Of a stretch of DNA of 64,000 bases, positions 22,826 to 34,997 are shown one piece after another. The notes under the pieces were generated by a model that saw nothing but the letters and a program-made list of their open reading frames with translations, ran no database searches and was not told the origin of the DNA. Source of the stretch: Conchocele bisecta (Eukaryota > Mollusca > Bivalvia > Lucinida > Thyasiridae); the NCBI GenBank assembly GCA_029237695.1, contig CM055274.1, positions 65,841,484 to 65,905,483 on the forward strand, read 5' to 3'. Position 1 is the first letter of the stretch, and each line of letters opens with the position of its first letter. The translations under genes were made by a program, and so were the position numbers.

Positions 22826-23498
22826 CACATACCGGTCGTATAAAACTACCACTTACTATAGGCGTGTCAGTCTGTGTTGACTTCGTCGATGATGTGGATG
22901 TTACGCAGGTCCGTCGCGTTTGTCGATCGCACCTTGTCGAGCTCCTACTTGACCTGGGCATGATTTTATTGCGCGTATAATTCTATAAATAGATGGAAAT
23001 GACCTTCTATTGAATGTAACACAACATATAATTGTATTGTCTGGCAATTATTCGCAGTTATATAATATTTATAGTTCACATATTGCATTTTTAATACATT
23101 AGTTTATTTTAAAAATAATAGATTTGTGAACTATAACTGTGTAATTGTTTGTCCCGCCCCGTCGCGTGCACATGTTCGTGTGAATGTAGCACCACCCCTA
23201 AAAGTGCTTTCAAATTAGGATACTATTACGTGATTGGCTGTTTGACACAGAATCGATCGTGCACACGTGGTATTATTGTGCGCGTCGCGCGAAATTACGT
23301 CAACAAGGCGGGACATTCGGTTAAAATATAACGTTGTACATATTTCAACGTTTAATGAATACTTTAATAACATATTGATTAATTGAAACGAAATGCTGTA
23401 TGTTCATGGGTGATGAGAGCAAACAAGAATTTTCGTTATTGAATTTTTTATAATTTTTTTATAAATGCTAGCATTGCACAACGCTGTACATTCGCCCA
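22826..23498. other. Unassigned AT-rich stretch
   Basis: A 60-residue open frame at 23149-23331 has no recognisable motif. I see nothing else. Confidence 0.4.
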
Positions 23499-23808
23499 GT
23501 AGCCTATTTCACCAACATTGCAAAGTATACTTATCTAGCAAAGTATACTTTGTGGGAGAAATTTTCAATTTTAGAATAAATTTATTATTTTTTATTCAGT
23601 ATACTGAATGTATTACATTATCACAGCCATTTTGGCTGTGATAATGTAATACATTCAGTATAATAATTCTGCATACGTTTAATCATCAAATATATGCAAT
23701 CGTTAGTTCTATATGACATAATGCATTTCGCAAAAAAATAAATGATTACTCCCTGAAAGTATACTTTGCTAGAAAAGTATACTTTGCAATGTTGGTGAAA
23801 TAGGCTAC
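23499..23808. mobile_element. Family H MITE, complete copy
   Basis: Inverted termini start GTAGCCTATTTCACCAACAT and continue into AAAGTATACTT. TA sits at both ends, so a TA target is plausible. The centre is a perfect palindrome (TACTGAATGTATTACATTAT / CACAGCCATTTTGGCTGTG and its mirror). Other copies: 27534-27836, 30385-30614 and 33717-33984, plus a partial duplicate at 28143-28276. Confidence 0.75.
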
Positions 23809-25320
23809 AGGTCCAGCGCAGAAACAGAATCTCTGGCATTATACCATACATTCACCTAGCAGACATTGGACAACGTTCAATTTACGCAACATTTTCTTAT
23901 ATACGAATATCTGTATTTTCAAACTTGCATATTTGTGTAAATGTAATCATAATAATCACAGGGTAAGTTTGTTGGTAAATACTGACCGAAAGTCCGACCG
24001 TGTACAGAGGCGTCCCTTGGAAACTCAAGGGACGCCATTGAAACTCAAGGGACGCCACTGTACTCAATCGGACTTTCCGTAAGTTTTTTCAAGCACAACT
24101 CCGTACCCAATTTGGTTCGTATGATCAAATTACCGCAATTTCGATTTCGTACAGATGCTTCCCTTTATAAAGAAGAACGTCTTGTTTGTACCTTTTGTAA
24201 CTTTTTTCCAAACACACGTTCGCACCGAGACGTGCCTTCAAACAGGACACATGTGTACCATACGATGTTGTTATTGTAAGATTTCCCAGCACAAGTAAGT
24301 AAGTACTGTCCGGACACGAATTCTTGTCCACCATTTACACATCGTTTGATAGCATGGTTTTCGTTTTCATTATCAGAAAACGATGTTTTCGTTCAGTCAA
24401 GGATTTGAAGATAGCTAATGATGCATGCATCATTGCTTCATAAATGTGATGGGATATATGCATAACATACATGTGAACATTCTCGTCTTACTATATCATA
24501 CACAGTGTGTGGAGTTGCCATGTCGGCCATCTTAGTGTGTACCAGCCATCAGCCAGTTTCTTTTTGCGTTTGACACATACCACTAATAATATGACAAAAA
24601 TATGAATACAATTTGGTGCAACATGATGGGGAGAGATCTGACAGCAAGCTATGCCTTGTTTTCATCAAATTTATATACAAAGTCTGATATCTGAAGGATT
24701 TGTTGAACCTTTTTTAAAATGTTTGAGAATTTAGTAAAGACTGTGTAACAATAAGAACAATACACAGTGCTTTAGATACAAACCTGCATTAACATACATA
24801 CTGTATTGAATAAGTGACGTGTAAGCAATTACCTGAGTTTATTGGCACTACTGTCTATTTGCCTGCTATGCGAGTAAACACGGGTTTTACCTGTGGCAGA
24901 TGCACTTCTAATAATAGACAGTGCATCAGTTTGACATTTTACACATTGAAAACGTGTCCATTGTATATTTTGTGAGTGATGGTAGACATTCTCAGATGTC
25001 TAGCTTTTTGTGTAGTCTGCTGAAATGATATTTATAGGACGTTGTCGTTTTGTATATCTGGGATGTATTGCCCCATTTTTTATTAGATTTGCTGCCATAT
25101 TATTTGCTGTAGGTGCCAAACCCTCCAAGTGGTGAAACTGTCCGATAACATGTACAAACTAAAATGGCGTAGATGGCAACTCGATGCTCTGCATAATATA
25201 TTCTAAGAAGAACAGGGTCAGATATAATGTATATAGATATTCAGTCACATGTATGATTCCACTACATTTGAAACAAAAAGTCATATTCTATACAGTCAAT
25301 CCTTAAATACCAATACACAA
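23809..25320. other. Unassigned stretch with one small foldback
   Basis: A foldback at 23987-24085 pairs CCGAAAGTCCGACCGTGTAC with its near complement, with two GACGCC boxes inside. A 69-residue minus-strand frame (24125-24334) begins MVDKNSCPDS but shows no domain I recognise. Nothing else is supported. Confidence 0.4.
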
Positions 25321-25661
25321 TAGCCTATTAGTCGACTAAACTCGGTTAGTCTGCTAAACTTCAGGCCGTTAGTCGACTAACGGGAAAAAACGCATTTCAC
25401 GAACACGTTAGTCGACTAAGCAAAGTCTACTTTGCTTAGCCTCCTCGTTAGTCGGCTAAACTTTCGGTTAGTCTACTAAGCAAAATAGCAGACGACGGAA
25501 TTCCAAGATGGCGGCGCCCACGGTTGTTTTGAACGTGGCTTACAAAATCGTTCGTGAAATGCAAACATGTCAAAAAGTTTAGCAGACTATGGTTAGTCGA
25601 CTAAACTTAGTTTAGTCTGCTAACAGTTTAGTCGACTAACGGCGGTTCTTGAAATAGGCTA
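25321..25661. mobile_element. MITE packed with TTAGTCGACTAA-type palindromes
   Basis: TAGCCTATT at the left end and AATAGGCTA at the right are inverted and flanked by TA. Ten copies of a 12-bp near-palindrome, TTAGTC(GA/TG/TA/GG)CTAA or its mirror, lie in 320 bp. The outer TAGCCTATTTCA is shared with family H, suggesting the same transposase recognises both. Confidence 0.6.
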
Positions 25662-25667
25662 CAAGAG

Positions 25668-25903
25668 CACGTTTCACTATACTTCTTACGACTAAAATGT
25701 TCGTAAGTGCAAATTTGGAATCGTCTGGAAATTTCAATTGATGGATTTACATTTATTGAGCATAGGCTGCATATGAAGCCTATGCTCAATAAATGTAAAT
25801 CCAATAATTGTTTACAAGAAAACATTGTTAATGTGAAATTTACAGACTATCATAAGTTTGCACTTACGAACCTTTTAGTCGTACGAAGTTTATTGAAACG
25901 GCC
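25668..25903. mobile_element. Nested palindromic MITE
   Basis: The outer arms (CTTACGACTAAAATGTTCG and its partner CGAACCTTTTAGTCGTACG) enclose a 60-bp central palindrome at 25742-25802 reading ATTTACATTTATTGAGCATA and its mirror. Confidence 0.65.
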
Positions 25904-26121
25904 CCCAGTTGACGCATGTGCGCTACTCTGCCTTACACATATATACATACAAGCGAAGTCGCGCCTATTCGAAAATGGCTAAAATGCATGTGTTAATATT
26001 GAGGATACGAAACAGAAAATGTGCACATTGCTTGCTCAAAATTAGTATTATCCCATCAGGAAATGGATAATCTTGCTAATACAAAAGGAATCACATAAAT
26101 ATAGCAAGAAATAAAAAACTA

Positions 26122-26337
26122 CTGTCTATTCCACGTTTTTCTGCCGACGAACTTTTGGCTATTAAACACATTAAATCTACAAAATATTTAAAAGTAAGTA
26201 CTTTGTCATCAATAACAAAAAAAGTCACCCTCCCCAAAAAAAATTATTGAATGAAATTCCATCAAATATTGATATTTTTTAGATTTAATGTGCTTAATAG
26301 CCAAAAGTTCGTCGGCAGCAAAGCGTGGAACATACAG
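26122..26337. mobile_element. Family J MITE, TA-flanked
   Basis: 216 bp with about 50-bp inverted termini. Both arms contain CTGCCGACGAACTTTTGGCT and CACATTAAATCT. TA flanks at 26120-26121 and 26338-26339. The paralogous subunit near 27255-27275 lacks it. Confidence 0.75.
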
Positions 26338-26430
26338 TAGTAGTGTGAGAACTCTGGCGCAAGTTTAAACAGCGACGGGCTATTTGTTTAGCGAAAACAG
26401 GTTACAATACTAATAGTGTTATAATATTAA

Positions 26431-26932
26431 AGGTACATGCCCACTCAGTAGGCACATACTGTTCTTTATATCAGAGGCATCATCTGAGACATTTTCTGGC
26501 AAAGTAAACATTCATTCACCATTATCCCACGTATTAATTGGCATTATTATACATTTTATATCGGACGTAAATGTTCACACTGATATCAGGGGCGATAACC
26601 TTGTTTCCTTAAAATATAACGGACATTACTATTTATCATATGTATGTATTGTTTGATGTGCAATGCTCATACTTTATAATCTGTCGAAAATATTATTGTT
26701 TCAGGTGGTACATTTAATTAGTATAAATAATTAAAGAATAGTATGTCTCATTTGCATATGAAAATAGACTGATACCACCGCGCGTCACTATCATTAACAT
26801 AACTATTAATACATGATTATATCTGTATAGCGGGCACTCGTAATCTTTAGAACTGGTGGAATAGTGACACAATTGTACACTTATTTAATTCCTATAAAGA
26901 ACATTTTGTGCCTACTGAGTGGGCATGTACCT
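26431..26932. mobile_element. MITE with TTAA target duplication
   Basis: 502 bp with inverted termini AGGTACATGCCCACTCAGTA continuing to GTTCTTTATA. TTAA occurs on both sides (26427-26430 and 26933-26936). The related uninterrupted sequence at 27345-27365 has a single TTAA, so TTAA is the duplicated target. TTAA targets are used by piggyBac and Kolobok elements. The interior contains a copy of the dispersed repeat found at 18244-18350. Confidence 0.8.
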
Positions 26933-27710
26933 TTAAGGAATTGTCACAGAAAATATACAGGTTTCTTGCTTAAAAGTAGTCTATGCTATCAAGACATTGT
27001 TAATCTTGTTATTATAAAAGAAATCATCCAAATATAGCAAGGAATAGAAAACTAGTAGCGTGAGAACCGTGATTGGTTGCAAATGAAGTTGCGCGTATTC
27101 GAAAATGGCTGGAATGTAATGTTAATGATGTATTAATATTGAGGATATGAAACCGAAAATGTACATATTTCTTGCTTAAGATTAGTCTATCCTATCAGGA
27201 AATGGTTAAGCTTGTTAATACAAAAGGAATCACCTAACTGTAGCAATAAATATAAAAAAACGAGTAGCGTGAGATCTCTGGCGCAAGTTTAAACAGCGAC
27301 TGGCTATTTGTTTAGCGAAAACAGCTAAATGCAATACTAATGGTGTTATAATATTAAGAATTTGACAAAGAAAATGTACATATTTCTTGCTTAAAAGTAC
27401 TAGTCCATCCTATCGAGAAATGGTTACTCTTGTTATTACAAAAGAATCATCCAAATATAGCAAGGAATAAAAAAAAATAGTTGCATGAGAACTCTGGTGA
27501 AGCAGTGTCTCGCACGAATTTAAAGGCACACCAGTAGTCTATTTCACCAACATTGCAAAGTATACTTATCTAGCAAAGTATACTTTGAGGGAGAAATTTT
27601 CAATTTAAGGATAAATTTATAAATTTTTATTATAATGAATTTATTACATTATCATAGCCAATTTGGCTGTGATAATGTAATACATTCAGTATAATAATTC
27701 TGCATACTTT

Positions 27711-28332
<622 letters not shown>

Positions 28333-28407
<75 letters not shown>
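28333..28407. repeat. Pure CT microsatellite
   Basis: About 75 bp of uninterrupted (CT)n at the same place relative to the flanking 437-bp duplication. Confidence 0.95.
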
Positions 28408-28408
<1 letters not shown>

Positions 28409-28577
28409 AAATATCGTCAAAACAAACACACGATTATCGTTTATACGTTTATATGTTGTTTTCGTTGTTGTACAAAACGATAATTTCCACAGCGTTTTCC
28501 ATTCATTTTCGTTTGTTTCCTTTGAGAACCTTCAGCATGTCTTCGTTTTACTCTCTGTGATATGAATAAGACTTACA

Positions 28578-28831
28578 CAGAGCTCCAAATAAGGTGTGTA
28601 TTGGTGTATTTTATGCACTTATTTAGCTGAATTATCAACAGTGGGAGTACAAAATACTCACATCAATGCGAAGGAGCTCTTTGATTTTCAAATTGAGTAG
28701 TGGAAATACTGTAATAAAACTGATCATTTACCTAATTAATAAAGAAGAAAATCAATAATCTATTTGTAAAAATAAAATTTGAAATCAGGGGGTAAAATAC
28801 TCGTTAAAGACAAAGCATATCTACAGTTCTG
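28578..28831. mobile_element. hAT-like MITE, CAGAGCTCC family, degraded copy
   Basis: Begins CAGAGCTCCAAATAAGG and shares AGTGGGAGTACAAAATACTC and TTTTCAAATTGAGTAG with 31419-31814. The right terminus is poorly preserved. Confidence 0.5.
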
Positions 28832-29046
28832 ACTTACCTGTACGTGCCGCATTTGATTGGAAGGTTGGCTGGCCGGTCTAACCAAGTCTGTCTCAAAGTA
28901 AACATAATATATTCAAAATGGCCGCCACTTGCGTATAACTTAATTTAGATATGACATAGTGGCGGCAATTTTGAAGTATACGTTAGTGGCTATATACATG
29001 TAGGTGACGTGAACATTTCTTTGATTTTGGTTTATAGATATATTAA

Positions 29047-29285
29047 CCCTTTGAACCCGAAAGTCCGCTATATCGGTTTATGCAAACAGTGCAGATCCAG
29101 ATGAGCCGGCTCGTAACGAGCCGTCTCATCAGGATCTACATTTTTTGCAAGTAATTTTCATATTTCTTTGAACAAAAACACCCCCTTTTCATAAATGGAC
29201 GAATCTGAAAATCATTTTGTGACCATTGGATTGGTCGGAACATTAGCATATCACAGATCATTCCAGTTCCTTAGGGTTGAAAGGG
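29047..29285. mobile_element. piggyBac-like MITE with TTAA target
   Basis: CCCTTTGAACCC at the left and GGGTTGAAAGGG at the right, immediately flanked by TTAA (29043-29046 and 29286-29289). CCC termini plus TTAA are the piggyBac signature. The interior has a hairpin around GAGCCGGCTCGTAACGAGCC. 239 bp, no coding. Confidence 0.75.
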
Positions 29286-29395
29286 TTAATTATACATATT
29301 AGAGATAAAATTACATTGAACAAGTCAATCCAGCATAAGCAGGATATTACTAATAACAGAGGCCATAACGGAACTGGGAGACATTATTATAGTTA

Positions 29396-29790
29396 TCGGG
29401 GTATAAACTTGGAAAAGTCGCAGGAATACTGGACGAAGGCCGGAAGGCCTTCGTCCAGTATTCCCGCGACTTTTCCAACTTGGAAAAGTCGCAGGAATAC
29501 TGGACGAAGGCCGGAAGGCCTTCGTCCAGTATTCCCGCGACTTTTCCAAGTTTATATCCCCGATAAATTCCACAAAAAGGCCATTCATTCCTTATAATTC
29601 CAGCATTTGAAATAAATCCATCAAGAATATTTATTTTGACAGACGGCAGCCATTTGTTTACATTGACAGCACTGACAGCGCACCTGTAGAAAGTAGTTCG
29701 GCGTGGGAGTTTACTGGGATATATATTGTGGACAGAGACTTGGTACGGGCCAATCAAATGTTAGGGAATTGTGTAAATATGTCTGTGCTG
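29396..29790. mobile_element. Family K hairpin element, double-hairpin copy
   Basis: A near-perfect hairpin (AACTTGGAAAAGTCGCAGGA ... ACGAAGGCC and its mirror) is present twice in tandem at 29409-29551. The following 29567-29790 is shared with 33000-33245, including GACAGACGGCAGCCATTTG and AGTAGTTCGGCGTGGGAG. Confidence 0.7.
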
Positions 29791-30384
29791 GAATTACAGG
29801 ATATTGTATCTATCCGTGTAATAATATCACATAATTTGTATACCATTGTGTTTTAAATAAAACTGGCATCAGGATTTGTGATATATATATGATAATTGAT
29901 TGATCCCAACGTGTTCTAACTTAAGCGGGAAGGTCGTACGAACGGACAGGCGGAGAACATCACAATTTGCAGTCAAAACCTATGAATAACGGCCAGCCAT
30001 GGAAAAAGAAAAACGTGGCATTTGTTCACAGCAGCTGGTCTATGTGTGCATGGTCATTTATGTGGAAAGTGTTTAATTGGGAAAACAAAAGCGCGGCTGC
30101 TATAGACAGGTGGCCTTTAGCACAGGTTATAGTTATTGGCTGCAATAGAGTTGTTCACAAGATTTACATCATCTCATGTTACACTACAGTCCGTGGAATC
30201 TTGCCAATATTGCTTAATTTCCTTATTTCAAATACACTTGACTAGTGTGCTTGAAAGCAATCAACTTGATTGTCTGAGCCAGAGCTGTGCTACTGGTCAG
30301 GCTTAGACGATCAAATTGCTTGATTGTGCCTTGGCATTGCCACTGGATGTTGGGAAACTTTAAGCAAAGTAACCAAATATGTTT
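29791..30384. other. Unassigned stretch
   Basis: A 92-residue plus-strand frame (29967-30245) has no recognisable domain. No repeat structure is seen apart from CAATCAACTTGATTG-like short palindromes near 30258-30325. Confidence 0.4.
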
Positions 30385-30614
30385 CCCGAAATAGATTATT
30401 TCTTATAGAACTAACGACTGTATATATTTGATGATTAAAAGTATGCAGAATTATTATACTGAATTTATTACATTATCACAGCCAAAATGGCTGTGATAAT
30501 GTAATAAATTCAGTATAATAAAAATTAATAAATTTATCCTTAAATTGAAAATTTCTCCCTCAAAGTATACTTTGCTAGATAAGTATACTTTGCAATGTTG
30601 GTGAAATAGGCTAC
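30385..30614 (-). mobile_element. Family H MITE, truncated
   Basis: The central palindrome and the right terminus (GTTGGTGAAATAGGCTAC) are present. The other end is lost. Confidence 0.65.
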
Positions 30615-30802
30615 TGGGCTGAATTAACAGATGCGGCTGTGTAGAACATACCAGTGGCGGATTCAGGGGCCTGGGCCCCCCTTTCACGATTGCAGATTTT
30701 TTTGCAATTGAGAAGCTGTCTGATTCTGCAAAAATGTGATATTATCAGATAAAGGTCTAGTTGTGAACGGTAACTCTTGCAATCTACACAATGAGCCTTA
30801 TC

Positions 30803-31205
30803 TACGGAAGCCCATTAGGGCCACTTCACTTTCTTTTAATTTCCATTTATTCAAGATGTTTTCTTGAATATTCAAGTTCTTTTCTTGAATTTTCAAGATC
30901 TTTTCTTGAATTTTCAAGATCTTTTTCTGGAATTTTCGAGATCTTTTCTTGAATTTTCAAGATCTTTTTAATTTTCAAGATCTTTTTCTTGAATTTTCAA
31001 GATCTTTTCTTGAACTTTCAAGAAAAGATCTTGAAAATTCAAGAAAACATCTTGAAAATTCAAAAAAAACATCTTGAAAATTCAAGAAAAGATCTCGAAA
31101 ATTCAAATTCAAAAAAAGATCTTGAAAATTCAAGAAAAGATCTCGAAAATTCAAGAAAAGGTAAAAAAGGAAAAAAAAGTGAAATGGCCCTAATGGGCTT
31201 TCGTA
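30803..31205. mobile_element. Family L MITE built of AAGATCTTGAAAATTCAAGA repeats
   Basis: Inverted ends contain AAGCCCATTAGGGCCA with CTTCACTTT. Between them, about seven copies of TTCTTGAATTTTCAAGATCT on the left switch to a similar number of the reverse complement on the right, so the whole interior is one large palindrome of a unit that is itself partly palindromic. Confidence 0.7.
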
Positions 31206-31254
31206 CTTATCATATGAGCAGTATATACTGAAAATTAGTCGTTTAATAATTTTG

Positions 31255-31258
<4 letters not shown>

Positions 31259-31294
<36 letters not shown>
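31259..31294. repeat. Poly-C run of 36
   Basis: Uninterrupted C. Its length is probably unreliable in the assembly. Confidence 0.95.
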
Positions 31295-31418
31295 ATAATA
31301 ACGGCGGAATCCTGGATACGCCACTGCATGCTACCCAGTCGCTCGCGGAATTTCACACTGTGTACGTGGCTGGGTGATGCGCATTGCGAGAACACTTACA
31401 ATCCATCCAATAATATGA

Positions 31419-31814
31419 CAAAGCTCCAGATAAGGTGCGTTTTGGCGTATTTTACGAACTTATTTTAGCTGAATACGCATTGAATATCAACAGTGGGTGT
31501 ACAACATACTCACAGCAATGTGAAAATAAGCATTTATTTTCAAATTGAGTAGGGTATACTGTAACAAAGTTGAAAATGTACTTAGTCGAGCTGCAAAAAA
31601 GGAAAGTAAGGAAATTTTCCACTCTAGTACAGTATAAATACGTGAATAAGTAATAATACACTCAATTAAGTGAATGTATAAATTTGTTTTGAGCATTTGT
31701 TCCCTATTTAATAATGAATAAAATCAATAATCCGTTTGTAAAAATAAAATACGCATTTAATTTTAAATGAGGGGGTACACTACTCTTTAGACAGACAGCT
31801 TATCTGGAACGCTG
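31419..31814. mobile_element. hAT-like MITE, CAGAGCTCC family
   Basis: The left end AAGCTCCAGATAAGG and right end CTTATCTGGAACGCTG are inverted. It shares its interior with 28578-28831. Confidence 0.6.
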
Positions 31815-31849
31815 TATCATACAAGCACACTCCTGACAAAGTGTATGTA

Positions 31850-32546
31850 CTAATGGGGGATAGTAGCTAGTTATCTCCAGTTGAATTTATTTATAGAAAT
31901 CCGGTCCAAATTGTGTAGTGTAGGACCTTATTGCTTGTAAAAAGAGCGAATGTAGCATGATTTGCTATGAAAAGAAGCATTTATAGAGATTTATACTACT
32001 GTCTGTTTCGCGAAAGAAAACAAAAGTTAAATTTTGAAAATCGGTCCAGGATTACACAAATACTAAAAAATTTCCCCATGTTAAATCCCCATGATGTATA
32101 TGGGGATTTAACATGGGGAAATTGTTTTTTCGCAATAAAATCAATATTTGATCAAATTTCACGAAATAAAAAGAAGGCTCATTCTTAAATTTCCCTTTAA
32201 TTTAATACTATCGGAAAAAATATTGTTTTTGAATTGTGTATATGGCCGCAAAATTTGGGCAGCTTTTGCGAAACAGACTATAGTATTGATCCAGGTCAGC
32301 CTACATATCTACGCAATCTGATCCGGAACTGCATTATTTTCCAGATGCATATGTTCACACTTATTAATTGCATTGCAATCGGTGTAGACCCACATCAGAC
32401 TGCACAGATGTGCAGTCTGATCTGGGTCTATTCTGTTAGCAATCTCTATTTATGAAAGTTATTCCGCAAAAAATAAGCGCTAAATGACCGGATCTCTATA
32501 AATAGATTTGCAAAGGGAAATAACTAGCTACGATCCGCCATTACCC
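31850..32546. mobile_element. Long-arm MITE (N) enclosing a second MITE (M)
   Basis: Arms of about 60 bp include TAGCTAGTTATCTCC with TATTTATAGAAATCCGGTC at the left and their complement at 32490-32540. Inside, 31995-32284 is a separate element with termini ACT(A)CTGTCTGTTTCGC and a central palindrome around TTAAATCCCCATGATG. A further hairpin, GTAGACCCACATCAGACTGC, is at about 32383-32432. Confidence 0.65.
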
Positions 32547-32880
32547 GTAATTGGTAACAACGTCGTGCTTGTTAATAGTGGAGTACTCCGCGGCCGATTC
32601 TGGCGATTCCAACTGAAGTAAACAAATACAAATGCGACCGCCGTGATACGAATGGATTATATTTCTATAATTTAGCTATTTTAACTCCTGAAAGAACTGA
32701 CGAGGGCTTGCTTACGTTGCTACTGGCGTCATTATATAAGGTCATGTGACACCGTTCCACCAATGGAATTTCTGATAAAGATGTGCGAATCTAGTCAGTG
32801 CATGATGCGCCGGAGTGTTATCAGTGTGTATTCAGCCAATGTATGCATGTATAAAGAGAGTTAGATGATAAAAGTTATGT

Positions 32881-33245
32881 ATTATAGGAATGAATGGCCT
32901 TTTTGTGGAATTTATCGGGGTATAAACTTGGAAAAGTCGCAGGAATACTGGACGAAGGCAGGCCTCGTCCAGTATTCCCGCGACTTTTCCAAGTTTATAT
33001 CCCCGATAAACACAAAAAGGCCATTCATTCCTTATAATTCCAGCATATGAAATAAATTCATCAAGAAAATGTGTTTATTTTGACAGACGGCAGCCATTTG
33101 TTTACATTGACAGCACTGACAGCGCACCTGTAGAAAGTAGTTCGGCGTGGGAGTTTACTGGGATATAAATTTTGGACAGAGACTTGATACGGGCCAATCA
33201 AATGTTAGGGAATTGTGTAAATATTTTTGTGCTGTAATTATATGT
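32881..33245. mobile_element. Family K hairpin element, single-hairpin copy with both outer arms
   Basis: The palindrome 32881-33038 runs from ATTATAGGAATGAATGGCCT to its exact mirror, with about 75-bp arms. The flank to 33245 matches 29567-29790. Confidence 0.75.
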
Positions 33246-33272
33246 TGTGTAAACTTGGTTGAATAATGAATA

Positions 33273-34002
33273 CTATGGAAGCGTCCCGTTGCTGAACTAT
33301 TTGTTATCTCCTACTTATGAGATACGAAGTCCAACTTGGGAGCTAATTATAGGAGATAATACAACTATGACTTAGTATATATTAATTAGGAGTTACTGTC
33401 TCCTAATAAGGAGTTACTACTATCTCCTAATATTGACTTAAATATTTCAGCATCTGACACCAAGACGCTTCCATAAAATACAGGTATCTCCTAATTAGAC
33501 TCATTATCTCCTAATTAGAACTTACTATCTCCTAATTAAGACTTAATATCTCTTAATTAGGACTTACTGTCTTCTAATAATGTTAGCATGACTTTGTATC
33601 TCCTAATTAGGAGTCACTATCTCCCAATTAGGATTTAATACCTCCTAATTAGAACTTAATATCTCCTAAGTAGGAGTTATTATCTCATAATTATGACTAT
33701 AAATTATCTAGCACCAGTAGCCAATATCACCAAAATTGAAAAGTATACTTATCTTTCTAAGTACACTTTGAGTGAGAAATTTTGAAAGTTATGGATACAT
33801 TTATTATACTGAATTTATTACGTTATCACAGCCCTTTATGTATAATAATTCTGCGTACGTTGAATCATCACATATATGCTGTCGTTTGTTCTATATGAAC
33901 TAATAATGCACATAAAAAATGATTACTCCTCACAGTATACTTAGGTAGATAAGTATGCTTAGCAATCGTTGTGAAATCGGCTACAGTAGTACGCTTCCAT
34001 AG
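33273..34002. mobile_element. Family O MITE with TCCTAATTAGGA array, split by family H
   Basis: The ends CTATGGAAGCGT and ACGCTTCCATAG are inverted. The interior (33299-33700) is a series of ATCTCCTAATTAGGA-type units. A family H MITE sits at 33717-33984, flanked by TA. The other family O copy is at 44073-44525. Confidence 0.65.
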
Positions 34003-34040
34003 AATACCGGTAAAAACCGGTATTCTATGGAAGCGTACTG
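33988..34040. repeat. 53-bp perfect palindrome
   Basis: AGTACGCTTCCATAGAATAC followed by CGGTAAAAACCG and the mirror. It overlaps the right end of family O. Confidence 0.75.
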
Positions 34041-34075
34041 TAATTGACCGGTAGTAACGTGAGCACCAAGGGAAT

Positions 34076-34408
34076 GTGCATTATCACGTGGTTACAACAA
34101 CAACAACGTCGCCCACTCCAAAGTAGGTATTATTTGATAGTTTCCTTATTATGCAACGGATTTTGATGAAATATGGCGCAGCAAACGCGTCTTCATGAGC
34201 TGCATTTGGTGGTCTATGGAGTTTGGCACAGACTTATGTCGTTTTTGCAAAAACGACAGAAGTTTGGGCGAAAATACAGAGACCACCAAAATGAAGCTTA
34301 ACAAGACGCATCAAAATCCGTTACGTAATAAGGACATTATAAAAGAATACGTACTTTGAATCGGTACTTGTTGTTGTTGTTGTTGTTAGTACCACGTGAT
34401 CATACACC
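34076..34408. mobile_element. Palindromic MITE with (CAA)n arms
   Basis: TATCACGTGGTTACAACAAC at the left and its complement GTTGTTGTTAGTACCACGTG at the right. The inner arms share CAACGGATTTTGATG, and the centre is TGTCGTTTTTGCAAAAACGACA. Confidence 0.65.
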
Positions 34409-34997
34409 TTGACAATGGCACACCGTGATACAACCACAGACGGGTATACCTGTGGCCGAATGGTGGGTTATCCGGTACAGGATTCTCCATCTCGATATCG
34501 TTCACTCTTCGACGTATATACCTCAAAATATCTTCGTGTTTTATTTGCGAAATTTTAACGATATCATTCCTTGTTCTTTTTACCTGTAAAGCAGTTCAAA
34601 TATACTAGTATTTAATATTTCAACGTCATGTAAATTCTACTATTGGTTGCACCTTTTCGGTCAGTTAGTTTTCTTGGACAATTAAGTTTGTGTACATTTT
34701 TAGAAATAATAAAACGGTGCTCTCTAATTTCTTTGTGAAATCTTATATGGATTGCATTACAAAATATAAAGACACCAGCTATTATGTGCGTTTTTAAAAC
34801 GTGGATTTTACAGAACTTTTCCGGGTATTTTACGAACACCCTCGTACAAGTAAATTAAACTGAGACATGTATATTACACCCATACATTTCTGTTTTCAGA
34901 CACATAACTTTTAAATTCTAAGACCCATTCATTTCAGAGAAAATCAATTTCTAGTTTCCCAAATTTTAAAACATTCACGATGTTTGGACATTGAAGT
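34409..34997. other. Unassigned stretch
   Basis: No supported gene or repeat. A 75-residue minus-strand frame at 34612-34839 has no recognised motif. Confidence 0.4.

Larger units (their letters stand above)
25940..27530. repeat. Tandem repeat of about 220-bp subunits, invaded by two MITEs
   Basis: Phrases CTATTCGAAAATGGCT, GTACATATTTCTTGCTTAA and TCAGGAAATGGTTAA recur. Four subunits are recognisable once the inserts at 26122-26337 and 26431-26932 are removed. The second pair (27089-27530) is uninterrupted and records both empty sites. Confidence 0.65.
30652..31326. mobile_element. CAGTGGCG-terminated element containing a nested palindromic MITE
   Basis: The left end CAGTGGCGGATTCAGG and the right end, read in reverse, CAGTGGCGTATCCAGG match. 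This terminus is common in hAT-like invertebrate MITEs. A poly-C run at 31259-31294 lies just inside the right end. A perfect 8-bp target duplication is not seen. Confidence 0.55.

Noticed and set aside
24125..24334. Minus-strand 69-residue frame as a first exon
   Set aside because: No domain, signal peptide or supporting neighbouring exon is recognised.
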